Positions 54,770-63,933 of a stretch of DNA of 64,000 bases are shown here, one piece after another. The notes under the pieces were generated by a model that was not told the DNA's origin, made no database searches, and saw only the letters and a list, made by a program, of their open reading frames with translations. Positions within the stretch are counted from its first letter, which is position 1. Each line of letters opens with the position of its first letter. The stretch comes from Novosphingobium sediminicola (GTDB lineage Bacteria; Pseudomonadota; Alphaproteobacteria; Sphingomonadales; Sphingomonadaceae), in assembly GCF_014196525.1 (NCBI RefSeq), contig NZ_JACIDX010000017.1, positions 54,453-118,452 of the forward strand. Reading direction: 5' to 3'. Both the position numbers and the translations under genes were made by a program.

Positions 54770-55662
54770 ACAGCGCCTCGTCCGGTCCTGCGGCGACCTA
54801 TACCAAGTTCAACGATCTGAGCGGCCCGCAGACCATGAAAGCGGCTGGCCTGCTCTATAACGTGCGCCTTATCAACAACGCTGTCACGCTGACGGTCGAA
54901 GCCTCCGACCCGGCCATTGCGACTGCCAATTATAATGCCACCACCGGCTCGGTCTCGCTGACCGGAACGCAGGGGCGCAGTTCCGACTTCACTTCGGCCG
55001 ATATTGTCAGCCAGACCAGCGCATCCACCACCTATCAAAAAGGTGTGGGCTCGATTGTCAATCAGCCCACACTGGCAAGTGAGAGGTTGTCCGTGAACAC
55101 GCCCAGCGTGGGCGGGGTGGATTTGAGCTATACACGTATCGGCGTGTGGTCGATCTGGAACACGAATTACGGCGGTTATCAAACGGCTACGGGGATCTTT
55201 GGCGTCTCGACATTGGCCAGCGACATGCCGCGCAGCGGCTCGGCCAGCTACACCACGTCCATAAATGCCAGCGCCACCCAGAACAGCGGGACCTTTCCCA
55301 ACTTCCGCGTCGATCAGGCCACGTCGGCGGTTAATTTCACGGCGAACTTTGGGGCCAACACCCTGAGCACCTCGCTCAATCTCAATGCCTTTCCCCAGAC
55401 AGGGATCAGCAACGGGCTGCCGATCTACAGCACTACGGCGGTACCGCTGGTGAACCTGAGCGGGTCGGGAACGATCAGTTCAACCGGCTCCACTTTCGCC
55501 GGGACGTTGTTGGCAACCAATGCCACTATGACAGGCCAGTTCGCCGGGGGCTTTTTGGGCCCGCAAGCGGCCGAAATGGCCTATTTCTTCGGAGTTAGTG
55601 GTACGTTCCCGACGGGATATGACGGTTTTGTGCTGGGCGCGGTTGCGGGACGAAAGCCCTGA
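54766..55662 (+). pseudogene. TbpB-like surface protein, C-terminal remnant
   Basis: The frame is open across the junction and reads as TbpB-like protein from SSGPAATYTKFNDLSGPQ onward, but has no start or signal peptide there; the first ATG (54835) would give 275 residues. Gly/Ser/Thr-rich beta strands and the closing pattern GQFAGGFLGPQAAEMAYFFGV are typical of the transferrin-binding-like barrel domain of Slam-dependent substrates. I infer that the N-terminal lipoprotein part was lost with the adjoining Slam barrel. An alternative is a very divergent but functional secreted protein. Confidence 0.55.
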
Positions 55663-55783
55663 GTTTTGACTGGCCCTTCGCCCGCAAATCAAATTTGACC
55701 TGAAGGAATGCCCGGCGATCGGCATATGAAAATCATCATGGCCGGGCCGCGCAAATGAGGCGGGTCGATGGCAGCGAAAATTC

Positions 55784-56986
55784 TCATCTGTTGCCCGTGC
55801 GCGCCTCTCGCTTTGGTCTGGTTTCGCGCAGGAAAAGACTGGCCAGAATGATGGCCAGTCCCGCCCCGGCCGCCAGCCAGAGCGGCGCGGTCAGATCGAA
55901 ACGCTCGACCAGATAGCCGCCGACAATCGGCCCCAGCGTCGCGCCCAATGCGTCGCCACCGATTGATACAAAGCCGACGGCGGTGGCGGTCTGTCCAACC
56001 GGCGCCAGTTCCATCGGCACCAGCACCATGGCCAGCGCGGCAATGGCAGGACCGGCCGAGGTCAACATACCGGCCGGGATCAGCAATCCTGCATCAATAC
56101 CGGGCACCAGAAAGAGCAGCGGGAGGAGCGTGGCAATCGTTGCCGCCGTCAGCAAGGCGGGACGCCGCCCGATCCGGTCCGACAGCGCGGGCCATGTCAG
56201 GCAATAGAGGAAGCCGCCGAGCCCCGATGCTCCCAGAATCCAGCCGATCTGTGTGCCGGAAAAGCCTTTCGTCTGGCTCATGAACAGGGGGGCAAAGGCG
56301 TTGAAGGCAAAGATCCACACCGTGAGCATCAGCGCGGCGACAAAGCACAGCCACATATCGCGCGAGGCCAGCACAGCCCGCGCTGCGGCAAGGCCGGCGC
56401 GCGGGGCATGGGGCTGACGCGCAGGTTCGGGCACATGGCGCGCCACCACCGCTGCCAGGATCAGGCCGGGAACGCCTGCGGCAAAAAAGGCCGCAGGCCA
56501 ACCGAAATGCGCCGCAATCTGGGTGGCAAAGACCGGGCCGATGGCCGACCCCACCAGCGATCCGGCGCAGACCACGATGCCCACATTGCGCCCGCGCCGC
56601 TCGGGCGTGGAAAGGTCCTCCATGGTGGCCATGATGACCGACCAGCACGGCCCCTCAGCCAGCCCCAGCAAGGCACGGATCAGCAGCATTTCCTCGAAAT
56701 TGCGTGCCAGACCCGACACCCATGAGAGCAGCGAAAAGACCACCATGGCCGGAACCAGCACCCGCTTGCGCCCAACCCTGTCCGACACCATGCCGAAGAT
56801 GAAGGTTGAAATGGCCCAGCACACCGACACAGCGCCCGCCAGCAGGCCGATCTGGCTGGGCGAGAGATGCAGGCTGCGCTCCAGATCGGGGCCGAGGAAC
56901 AATTGTTCCATGCGGTCGAGCATTACGGTGCCAAAGCATCCCGCAAGGATCAGCGCGACCGTAGTTTCGGAGGGACGGGAGGTCAT
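55784..56986 (-). CDS. Major facilitator superfamily transporter
   Basis: A 400-residue carrier with about twelve membrane helices. The A-motif between helices 2 and 3 is GMVSDRVGRKRVLVPA, and its copy in the second half is ALSDRIGRRPALL. The start at 56986 (MTSRPSETTVALIL) was chosen over an upstream in-frame codon. It lies 13 bases after the TonB receptor gene on the same strand, so a shared transcript with the receptor and the ThDP enzyme is likely. An aromatic or organic acid substrate is a guess from family style. Confidence 0.9.
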   Translation of the reverse strand: MTSRPSETTVALILAGCFGTVMLDRMEQLFLGPDLERSLHLSPSQIGLLAGAVSVCWAISTFIFGMVSDRVGRKRVLVPAMVVFSLLSWVSGLARNFEEMLLIRALLGLAEGPCWSVIMATMEDLSTPERRGRNVGIVVCAGSLVGSAIGPVFATQIAAHFGWPAAFFAAGVPGLILAAVVARHVPEPARQPHAPRAGLAAARAVLASRDMWLCFVAALMLTVWIFAFNAFAPLFMSQTKGFSGTQIGWILGASGLGGFLYCLTWPALSDRIGRRPALLTAATIATLLPLLFLVPGIDAGLLIPAGMLTSAGPAIAALAMVLVPMELAPVGQTATAVGFVSIGGDALGATLGPIVGGYLVERFDLTAPLWLAAGAGLAIILASLFLRETRPKREARTGNR

Positions 56987-56999
56987 GGGATGTGGTTCC

Positions 57000-59156
57000 T
57001 CAACGCATCGCATAGGACAAGGTCACGCCGAAGGTCCGCGGGGCCGCCGGGAAATAGGCATCGCCAAAATTATCGGGCTGAACATCGGCATAATAATGCT
57101 TGTCGGTGATGTTCTCGGCCCAGACTTTTACCGCGATCCGGGGCAGAACATCGACGCTGAGCGATCCGTTAAACAGGCCATAGGCGGGCTGGCGCACCCG
57201 GTTTTGCGGATCGAAATAGAAGCCGTCATTATAGCTGTATGATCCGGCCAGTGTGGCGCGCCCGATGGGCGTGGCAAAGGCATATTGGGCCGACAGGCTG
57301 AACACCAGTTTGGAGGCCAGCACGGGAACCTTGCCGCTGGCATCCCCGACCGACGCGACCAGCCCCCCGGCGGGCGCAGCGGGCAATGTGAAGAAGAGCG
57401 CATTGGTAAAGCCCGAGCCATAGCGGCCATGCAGCCATGACATGTTTGCCTGTGCCGTCAGGCCCTGCATGGGGGCGGCCTCAAGTTCCACATCGACGCC
57501 TTTGAACGAGGCGTTGGCGCCATTGTAGAAAATGGGTGTGGTCAATCCGTTGGGGATGCCGCGGATCTGGATGTCCTTCACCTCATTGTCGAACAGGGCG
57601 ATGTTGGCGCGCAGCTTGTGGTCCAGCAGATCCGACTTCAGTCCGATTTCGAAGGCGTCCACGGTCTGGGGACGTACCGAGGGCAGATTGGGGTTGGTGG
57701 CGTTGAACAGCCCGCTCTTGAAGCCCCGGCTGTAAGAGGCATAGAGCAGCACATCGCGCGTCGCCTGATGGTCGAGCGCCACGCGCCAGCTTGGCTTTTT
57801 GTCCTCCAGCGTCTGGCGGGGATAGATCGTGGCCGGGACTGCGGGATCGCTGATCGCGGTGATGAAATCAATGTGCCGCTTGTCGATCGTGTAGCGCAGG
57901 CCGCCGGTCAGCCGGGTCCCGCTGGCGATCTCATAGGTGGCCTGCCCATAGGCGGCGAAGCTCTGCGTATTGGCATAGGAGAACGTGTCGGCATAGGCCA
58001 GCGGCGCCACGGCCAGACCGGTCACATGCACCGGCACGGTCTTGAGCTCATTGCTGTAATAGAAGGCGCCCAAAGTCCATTTCAGCGGACCATCCCCGCT
58101 GGAGGCGAGCTGCAGCTCCTGAGTCCAGGAGTAGCTGAGGCTGTTGATGTTGAGGTTGAGCAGCGGGACTGGGGAGAGGTCCTTTTCGGTGTTCAACCGG
58201 AAATGGACAAAGTCGTGGCTGGTGATGCTGGTCAGCGTGGCGAAGCCCAGATCGTGCTTGAAGGTGGCGGCATAGTTCTGCTGGTCGGTGCCGGTGCGCA
58301 GGTTGCCGTTGGTGGTCGTATTGTAAAAGCCGTTGTAGCCCGGCGTGCCCACCACGGTCAGCTCGCCCGGCAGCAGCGCGCCGCCTTGCAGATTAGGCGC
58401 ATAGGCATGGGAATACATCGCGGCCAGAGTCAAGCTGGTGCCGCTGTCGATGGTCCAGAGCAATTTGCTGCGCAGCCCGCCATACTCGCCTTTATAGGCG
58501 TCGGCCCCGGTGGTCAGGTTCTTGCCCCAGCCGATGCCCTGATGGTTGTAATTGCCCGAAACATCGATGGCCAGATTGGGCGTGATCCCGGTGGTGGCGT
58601 AAAGACCGGCGGTGACGGTATCGTAATTGCCATAGCCGATCTGCGCCTTCAGATTGGTTTCCTGCGATGGCGCGGGGGTGATGATCTGGATCAGGCCGCC
58701 GCTGGCATTGCGGCCGAACAGCGTGCCTTGCGGCCCTTTGAGGATCTCGATCCGGGCGATATTGTTGAAGGCAAACAGCGAGGCTGTGGGCGAGGGTTGA
58801 TAGACCCCGTCGATATAGACGGCATTGGCGGATTCATCCGCGCCCGATCCCGTGCCGCCAACGCCGCGAATGGCAATGGATGCCCCGCCCAGACCCGTCG
58901 AGACATGCACCGCAGGCGCCAGCGTCGTCAGGTCCGAGGTGGAAGCGACGCCGATCTGGCTGAGCCTTTCGGCGCTGGCGGCGGTGACCGCGATGGGCAC
59001 TTTCTGCATATTCTCGTTGCGGCGCTGGGCGGTGACGATGATGTCGGCGACACCGGTTTGGGCCGGGGCGGATTGAGCATGCGCCGAGGTGGCAAGGCTG
59101 ATGGCCAGCCAGGATGCGCAGCCCATGCCAAAGGTCCGGATAATCGTCGTCTGCAT
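57000..59156 (-). CDS. TonB-dependent outer-membrane receptor
   Basis: A 718-residue receptor; start 59156 (MQTTIIRTFG) has GGAG eight bases upstream. Signal peptide ending SAHA, a short TonB box-like IIVTAQRR, the plug domain (TTLAPAVHVSTGLGG, RIEILKGPQGTLFGRNASGGLI) and a barrel ending in a C-terminal aromatic-poor strand (FGVTLSYAMR). The plug pattern matches the sphingomonad receptors for large organic substrates rather than classic siderophore receptors. It lies between the ThDP enzyme (69 bases) and MFS genes. Confidence 0.94.
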   Translation of the reverse strand: MQTTIIRTFGMGCASWLAISLATSAHAQSAPAQTGVADIIVTAQRRNENMQKVPIAVTAASAERLSQIGVASTSDLTTLAPAVHVSTGLGGASIAIRGVGGTGSGADESANAVYIDGVYQPSPTASLFAFNNIARIEILKGPQGTLFGRNASGGLIQIITPAPSQETNLKAQIGYGNYDTVTAGLYATTGITPNLAIDVSGNYNHQGIGWGKNLTTGADAYKGEYGGLRSKLLWTIDSGTSLTLAAMYSHAYAPNLQGGALLPGELTVVGTPGYNGFYNTTTNGNLRTGTDQQNYAATFKHDLGFATLTSITSHDFVHFRLNTEKDLSPVPLLNLNINSLSYSWTQELQLASSGDGPLKWTLGAFYYSNELKTVPVHVTGLAVAPLAYADTFSYANTQSFAAYGQATYEIASGTRLTGGLRYTIDKRHIDFITAISDPAVPATIYPRQTLEDKKPSWRVALDHQATRDVLLYASYSRGFKSGLFNATNPNLPSVRPQTVDAFEIGLKSDLLDHKLRANIALFDNEVKDIQIRGIPNGLTTPIFYNGANASFKGVDVELEAAPMQGLTAQANMSWLHGRYGSGFTNALFFTLPAAPAGGLVASVGDASGKVPVLASKLVFSLSAQYAFATPIGRATLAGSYSYNDGFYFDPQNRVRQPAYGLFNGSLSVDVLPRIAVKVWAENITDKHYYADVQPDNFGDAYFPAAPRTFGVTLSYAMR

Positions 59157-59224
59157 AAACATCTCCCTCTTCCCCGGCCTGTTCTCTGCTGGCCTTTTGG
59201 GGGTAAAACGTTGGAAATAGTCGG

Positions 59225-60946
59225 TTACAACCGATGAGCGGTGCTTGCGCCAAAGGTTGGGAACATAGGATGCGGGCTCCAGCCGACCCGCGCATCGATG
59301 ACCACAGAGGTGTCGGCGGCTAGGGCGCGGGCCATCACCACATCGAGGTCCTCCAACCGTTCGAGGCGCTCGCCATGGCATCCGAAGGCGCGGGCGATGG
59401 CCGCGTAATCTGTGCCGTCCAGATCGGTGCCGATCTCAAAGCCATGTTTGTTCTGCGCGGCGCGAATGACGCCCCAACTGGCGTTGTTGTGAATGATCGT
59501 GATGACCTTGAGGCCATAACGCCGGGCGGTGTCGAGTTCCTGCAGGTTGAAACCGAAAGCGCCGTCGCCGGTCAGGCAAAAGACCCGCCGATCAGGATAA
59601 TGGCCGGCCATGGCCAGAGCGGCTGGCAGGCCAAAGCCCAGATGGGACATGCCGGGTTCGTGAAAGCGGGTGGAGGGGACCAGCGCCGGGGTGAATTCAT
59701 TGCTCCAGAAACTGGTGTGACCACCGTCCAACGTCACCAGATCGTCGGGGCCGATGAAACGCGCCACGCCTTGCGCCAAAGCGCCGGGATGGATCAGGCC
59801 GTCTATGTCCTTCAGGTCGATAGATGCCCGATAGGCATCACGCTTGGCGGTCAGACCGGGCAGCCAGTCCGGTGCCGGATACAGCTCGACGCCGGACAGG
59901 GCTTGGACAAGAGCCTCGATCGCCAGCCCGGCATCGCTTGTCAGGCCAAGGGTGAGGGGCAGGGCGTGGCCCAGCGCGGCCGGGTCGATGTCGATCTGCA
60001 CCAGCTTGCGGTCCGGGCGATCATCCCACCGGGGCGGCCCGTCCACCCACAGGAAGGAGGAAAAGCGGCAACCAAAGGCCAGCACCAGATCGGCCTGCTG
60101 CATGGCCTCGACCACCGCGCTGCCGCCGACAAAGCCGCCTTGGCCAAGGCATTGCGGATGATCCTGTGGGATGACGCCAAGGCCCATCTGCGTGGCGATG
60201 CCGGGGCAACCGACCCGGTCCAGCAAACGAACCATAGCCGCGCAGGCATCACTGCCGGACCGCGCCACACCGCCCCCCGCAACGATCAGTGGGCGCCGCG
60301 CCTGACGCAGCAAATCCACCACCACGGCAATATCCTGCGCATGGGGGGCGGGAGGGCGGCCGATAAAGCTGGTCATAGGCGCATCCAGTTCGGCCCGGCT
60401 GAAACGAAAAATGCCCCCCAGAATTTCGGCCGGAATATCGAGGTGCACCGGGCCGGGGCGCCCGCTCAGCGCCTCCCGCAAGGCGCAGTGGATCAGTTCG
60501 GGCAGGCGTTCGCCCACCGTAACGCGGGCGTTCCACTTGGTAAGATGACGAAAGAGCGATTCATTGTCGGTCGAACTGAAAGCGCCTCGGTGGGGGTGCA
60601 TGATCGCGGAAGGGTTGCTGGAGGTGATCGCCAGCACCGGCAGATGATTGGCCCATGCCCCGCCCAGCGCGCTCAGCAGATTGAGGCCGCCCGGCCCTGT
60701 TTCTCCCAGGCACAGGGCCATCTGCCCGGTGGCGGCAGCGATGCCGCTGGCCATGAAGGCCGCGCTGGCCTCGTGGCGGACACCGATGAAGCGCATGTCG
60801 TCACGGGTCGAAAGTGCCTTGAACAAAGGCGACAATTTGCCGCTGGCGAGGCCAAAGACCGACCGAATGCCGACACGATGCAGAATATGGACCACCGCGT
60901 CGGCACCCGACATTGAAACATGGGTAGAGGCGTCGTGGTCCTGCAT
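59225..60946 (-). CDS. Thiamine diphosphate-dependent enzyme (acetolactate synthase / benzoylformate decarboxylase-like)
   Basis: A 573-residue ThDP enzyme with three domains. The cofactor-activating Glu59 is in GVRHEASAAF, ETGPGGLNLLSALGG follows, and the metal/ThDP motif is GDGAFGFN with HNNASWG 26 residues on. The central domain reads PLIVAGGGVARSGSD. Whether it decarboxylates a 2-oxo acid or condenses two is unclear; it is not the anabolic IlvB, as no small subunit accompanies it. The receptor and MFS genes suggest a catabolic role. Confidence 0.88.
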   Translation of the reverse strand: MQDHDASTHVSMSGADAVVHILHRVGIRSVFGLASGKLSPLFKALSTRDDMRFIGVRHEASAAFMASGIAAATGQMALCLGETGPGGLNLLSALGGAWANHLPVLAITSSNPSAIMHPHRGAFSSTDNESLFRHLTKWNARVTVGERLPELIHCALREALSGRPGPVHLDIPAEILGGIFRFSRAELDAPMTSFIGRPPAPHAQDIAVVVDLLRQARRPLIVAGGGVARSGSDACAAMVRLLDRVGCPGIATQMGLGVIPQDHPQCLGQGGFVGGSAVVEAMQQADLVLAFGCRFSSFLWVDGPPRWDDRPDRKLVQIDIDPAALGHALPLTLGLTSDAGLAIEALVQALSGVELYPAPDWLPGLTAKRDAYRASIDLKDIDGLIHPGALAQGVARFIGPDDLVTLDGGHTSFWSNEFTPALVPSTRFHEPGMSHLGFGLPAALAMAGHYPDRRVFCLTGDGAFGFNLQELDTARRYGLKVITIIHNNASWGVIRAAQNKHGFEIGTDLDGTDYAAIARAFGCHGERLERLEDLDVVMARALAADTSVVIDARVGWSPHPMFPTFGASTAHRL

Positions 60947-61031
60947 GGAATGCTTTCATTGATGGTGCCCGGATGGAATGGCCCGGCGATGTGCAGAGAT
61001 TTGGCGGCCAAAGGGCCATCAGGTCAAATCG

Positions 61032-61051
61032 TATAACTTGAATACGGTATA
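61032..61051. promoter_or_regulatory. Candidate LysR operator in the divergent gap
   Basis: TATA, 12 bases, TATA at 61032-61051 lies between the divergent ThDP and LysR genes (gap 147 bases). It is loosely like the T-N11-A LysR site but is not a clean palindrome. Confidence 0.3.
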
Positions 61052-61093
61052 GATCTGAGTGATACCTTGAATGCCCCATCCACGAGGTAATTC

Positions 61094-62002
61094 ATGATCG
61101 ATCCGCGACACCTGACCCATCTGCTGGCCATTCACGAACAAGGCTCGCTCAGTGTGGCCGGTCAGGTCCTCAATCTGTCTCAGCCTGCTCTGTCGAACAG
61201 CATCGCGGTGCTGGAGCAAAGATTGGGTGCGCCCGTGCTGATACGATCGGCGCGCGGAGCGGTGGTCAATGATCTTGGCCTGGCGCTGGTGCGGCGCGCC
61301 CGCGAGATCCGTTCCGTGCTGGATGCCGCAGCGCAGGAGGCCAGCCTGATGCGCAGGGGGCGCATGGGACCATTGACCATCGGGGTGACGCCAAGCCTTG
61401 TCGAGCAATTCATTCCGGATGTCATGGAGACATTGCTGACCGATCTGCCACATCTGGCGATTTCGGTGATCGAGGGGCTGGACGGGCCTTTGAATGCGGC
61501 GCTGCTGGCCGGTGAACTCGACGTGGTGGTGGCTTCTGTGGGCCAGCCCGGCGCCTCGCCTGATATTGCGGAAGACCTGCTTGTCTCGGACCCTTTTCTG
61601 CTGGCTGTTCATGAGGATTCGACGTTGAGCGGCAGACCTAGGCTGGCATTGGCTGATACGCTCGAGGAATTATGGATCGTGCCTCGTCCGGGCGGGTCGG
61701 CTTATGCGCATACTCAGGCAATGTTTCTGAACGCAGGCGTGGATTGGCCAAAGCGCACATTTTCCACCAATTCAGTGGCCCTAACTCATCAGCTTGTTGC
61801 GCGGATCGGGGCTGTCGCGCTGGTCAATCGTATCACGGCCCGCGGTTGGCCCGCCCCGGTTCGCACCGTTCCCGTGGCGGAGGCGGGGCATCGCAAGATC
61901 GGGTTGCGCCGTCGTCGCACCAGTGAGGACTCGCCTTCGGTGCGGGCCTTTGCCCAAGTCGCCGCGCAAGTGTTTAAAAGACAGTCCAAGGCAGGAGCTT
62001 GA
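61094..62002 (+). CDS. LysR-family transcriptional regulator
   Basis: A 302-residue LysR regulator. Residues 1-60 form the winged helix-turn-helix (RHLTHLLAIHEQGSLSVAGQVLNL, SQPALSNSIAVLEQRLG). The effector domain contains LTIGVTPSLVEQFIP and ELDVVVASVGQPG. It is transcribed divergently from the ThDP enzyme, the usual layout for autoregulated control of the adjacent cluster, with an inducer likely to be the substrate. Confidence 0.93.
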   Translation: MIDPRHLTHLLAIHEQGSLSVAGQVLNLSQPALSNSIAVLEQRLGAPVLIRSARGAVVNDLGLALVRRAREIRSVLDAAAQEASLMRRGRMGPLTIGVTPSLVEQFIPDVMETLLTDLPHLAISVIEGLDGPLNAALLAGELDVVVASVGQPGASPDIAEDLLVSDPFLLAVHEDSTLSGRPRLALADTLEELWIVPRPGGSAYAHTQAMFLNAGVDWPKRTFSTNSVALTHQLVARIGAVALVNRITARGWPAPVRTVPVAEAGHRKIGLRRRRTSEDSPSVRAFAQVAAQVFKRQSKAGA

Positions 62003-62262
62003 GCCGGGAAGTACACATCACGATCAAGCGGGAGATGGCGGACAGGGTGCCCGCTAGTTACCCTTTTTCAAGACTTCGCAAGACGTCTCAAAGTGTGTCT
62101 TAAATATATTAAATTCAATAAGTTGAAAGATTTTTGCGTCTCAGGCATAGTTACACCGTCTCCTTTGATCACAACGCGAAAGAGGGGTCCGATTCGATTC
62201 CTTTTTGCCACATCAGACCATGACCCATGGCGGGAAGGGGTCTTGAACGGGAGTTCAAGATC
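62003..62262. other. AT-rich gap before the integrase (possible element boundary)
   Basis: 260 bases without a gene. Composition drops sharply (62060-62160 is rich in A/T: AAATATATTAAATT) compared with the flanking LysR gene. A palindrome AGACGTCT lies near 62080. I found no tRNA or tmRNA 3' end, so the attachment site is not identified. Confidence 0.5.
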
Positions 62263-63435
62263 ATGACCAGCCGTACTCTCAATATCCTTTCCGCAGCAAA
62301 GGTGCGGGCGATCCGCGAAGCGGGACGTTACTCCGATGGAGGGGGTCTTTTTCTCTATGTCGATTCCACGCGCAGGAACTGGGTATTCCGCTACACTTGG
62401 CGAGGTACCAAAAAGGAAATGGGCCTCGGCAGTGCACGAATCCTTCCTCTCGCGAAGGCTCGCGAGAAGGCTGCCGAATGTCGGACCCTACTGGCCGAGG
62501 GGAAAAATCCTAAGCTCGAGCGTGAAAAAGCAGCGGAAGCTCTAACCTTTGGCGCTTTCGCTGATGACCTTATTGATACGATTTCAGTTGGCTGGAAAAA
62601 CGCAAAGCATATTGCGCAGTGGCGAATGACTCTCACCATCTATGCAGCTCCCATTCGGGCATTATTTCTCCACGAAATCGACACGGATGATGTTCTGGGA
62701 GTGCTCAAGCCGGTCTGGAATAAGATACCGGTAACGGCTCACAGATTACGCGGCAGAATCGAGAAGGTGCTCGATGCCGCCAAAGCGAAAGGGCTGCGTA
62801 AGGGAGAAAACCCGGCCAGATGGCGGGGCCACCTCGATCAGCTTCTTCCACGCCGGAGAAAGGGGCGGCAAAGCCATCATCCGGCTTTGCCATTTGAGGA
62901 CATTCAGGAATTTATTTCCGAATTGCGCAAGCGGCCTGCGGTTGCCGCGCGTGCGCTGGAGTTTGTGATCCTGACAGCGGCGCGCACCGGTGAATTGCTT
63001 GAGGCGAACTGGAAAGAAATCCATCTCGAGCAGCGCCTGTGGGTGGTTCCGGCTGACCGCATGAAAGCTGGACGTGAGCACCGGGTTCCGCTTTGTGGTC
63101 GTGCATTGGAAATCCTGCTCGCGACACCCAAGGCGGAGCGCAGAGGTTTAATCTTTAAGCGAAATGCGGATGGGAATCCCTTGACGAACATGGCGATGCC
63201 AATGCTGCTTCGACGCATGAAAGTCGATGTCACTGTCCATGGCTTTCGTTCAACGTTCCGGGACTGGGCTGCAGAAACAACAAATTTTTCTAATGAGGTC
63301 TGCGAAATGGCCCTGGCCCACACGATCCCCGGCAAAGCCGAGGCTGCCTATCGGCGGGGCGATCTGTTTAACAAGCGTCGCAAACTGATGGAGGCTTGGG
63401 CCGAATATTGCGAATACGGAGAAGGCGAGGGCTAA
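62263..63435 (+). CDS. Tyrosine-type site-specific integrase (P4-like)
   Basis: A 390-residue integrase, start MTSRTLNIL at 62263. The N-terminal arm-binding domain is DUF4102-like (SDGGGLFLYVDSTRRNWVFRYTWRG), typical of integrases of islands and prophages. The catalytic residues are Arg241 (AARTGELL), the HGFRSTFRDWA box, His353 (ALAHTIPGKAEAAYRRGD) and Tyr363. Less GC-biased codon use than neighbours suggests recent arrival. It lies at the edge of the AT-rich gap. Confidence 0.93.
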   Translation: MTSRTLNILSAAKVRAIREAGRYSDGGGLFLYVDSTRRNWVFRYTWRGTKKEMGLGSARILPLAKAREKAAECRTLLAEGKNPKLEREKAAEALTFGAFADDLIDTISVGWKNAKHIAQWRMTLTIYAAPIRALFLHEIDTDDVLGVLKPVWNKIPVTAHRLRGRIEKVLDAAKAKGLRKGENPARWRGHLDQLLPRRRKGRQSHHPALPFEDIQEFISELRKRPAVAARALEFVILTAARTGELLEANWKEIHLEQRLWVVPADRMKAGREHRVPLCGRALEILLATPKAERRGLIFKRNADGNPLTNMAMPMLLRRMKVDVTVHGFRSTFRDWAAETTNFSNEVCEMALAHTIPGKAEAAYRRGDLFNKRRKLMEAWAEYCEYGEGEG

Positions 63436-63560
63436 ATGCTGGATCGGTTTCCGGTGCTTATATCGTCCTAGGGCCGCCTCAGGAGCCGGTATAGTACCTT
63501 ACGATCGCACTCCGGTCGTGCCGGGTAAATACCGGCCGAGGTTTATGTGTGGAACGCGCA

Positions 63561-63598
63561 ATCAGAGGATTGGAGGGCATGCCCCCCAATCCTCTGAT
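63561..63598. repeat. 38-bp near-perfect palindrome after the integrase
   Basis: Arms ATCAGAGGATTGG (63561-63573) and CCAATCCTCTGAT (63586-63598) are fully complementary; GGGC/GCCC pairs inside, with one mismatch (A74/C85 of 635xx). It has no T-run. It lies 125 bases past the integrase in the otherwise empty 63436-63729 stretch. Confidence 0.85.
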
Positions 63599-63729
63599 GA
63601 CCCAAATGGCTGGATGAACGGCAACCAAGATTAGCTTAGCAGCCAATCTGTTCAGAAAAGGGGACTCCTCAACTATAAAAAAATTCTAAGCACGGAATGG
63701 TTCAGTCGTGCCTGGATAGATAGTCGCCC

Positions 63730-63933
63730 TCACAGTCTTAGCAAACCGGCCACCCGTTCTAGCATTTTCACTTCCTGTCCGATTTCAAGCTGCGTGGCTG
63801 GAACTCGCGAAATCAGCGCCTTGTGGAATGGGCAGCCGACGAAGGCGGGGTTATCGCCGTAGAGGGTCTGGAGATGTTCGGGGAATGCATGGTCAAGTTC
63901 GTTGATCTGAGGTGCTGCCGGTTTGATGGACAC
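63730..63933 (-). CDS. Unrecognised small protein, N-terminus disrupted by the IS end
   Basis: A 67-codon minus-strand frame ending LERVAGLLRL. I do not recognise the family. The only start is a GTG inside the putative IS left end, so the true N-terminus was probably cut off by the insertion. Segments such as NPAFVGCPFHKALISRVPATQ look protein-like and the stop is clean, but the frame may be a fossil. Confidence 0.35.
   Translation of the reverse strand: MSIKPAAPQINELDHAFPEHLQTLYGDNPAFVGCPFHKALISRVPATQLEIGQEVKMLERVAGLLRL

Noticed and set aside
62180..62226. tRNA-like 3' end before the integrase (GATTCGATTCC followed by GCCACA)
   Set aside because: The sequences on either side of TTCGATT do not pair as a T-stem, and no acceptor partner was found, so it is not called an attachment site.
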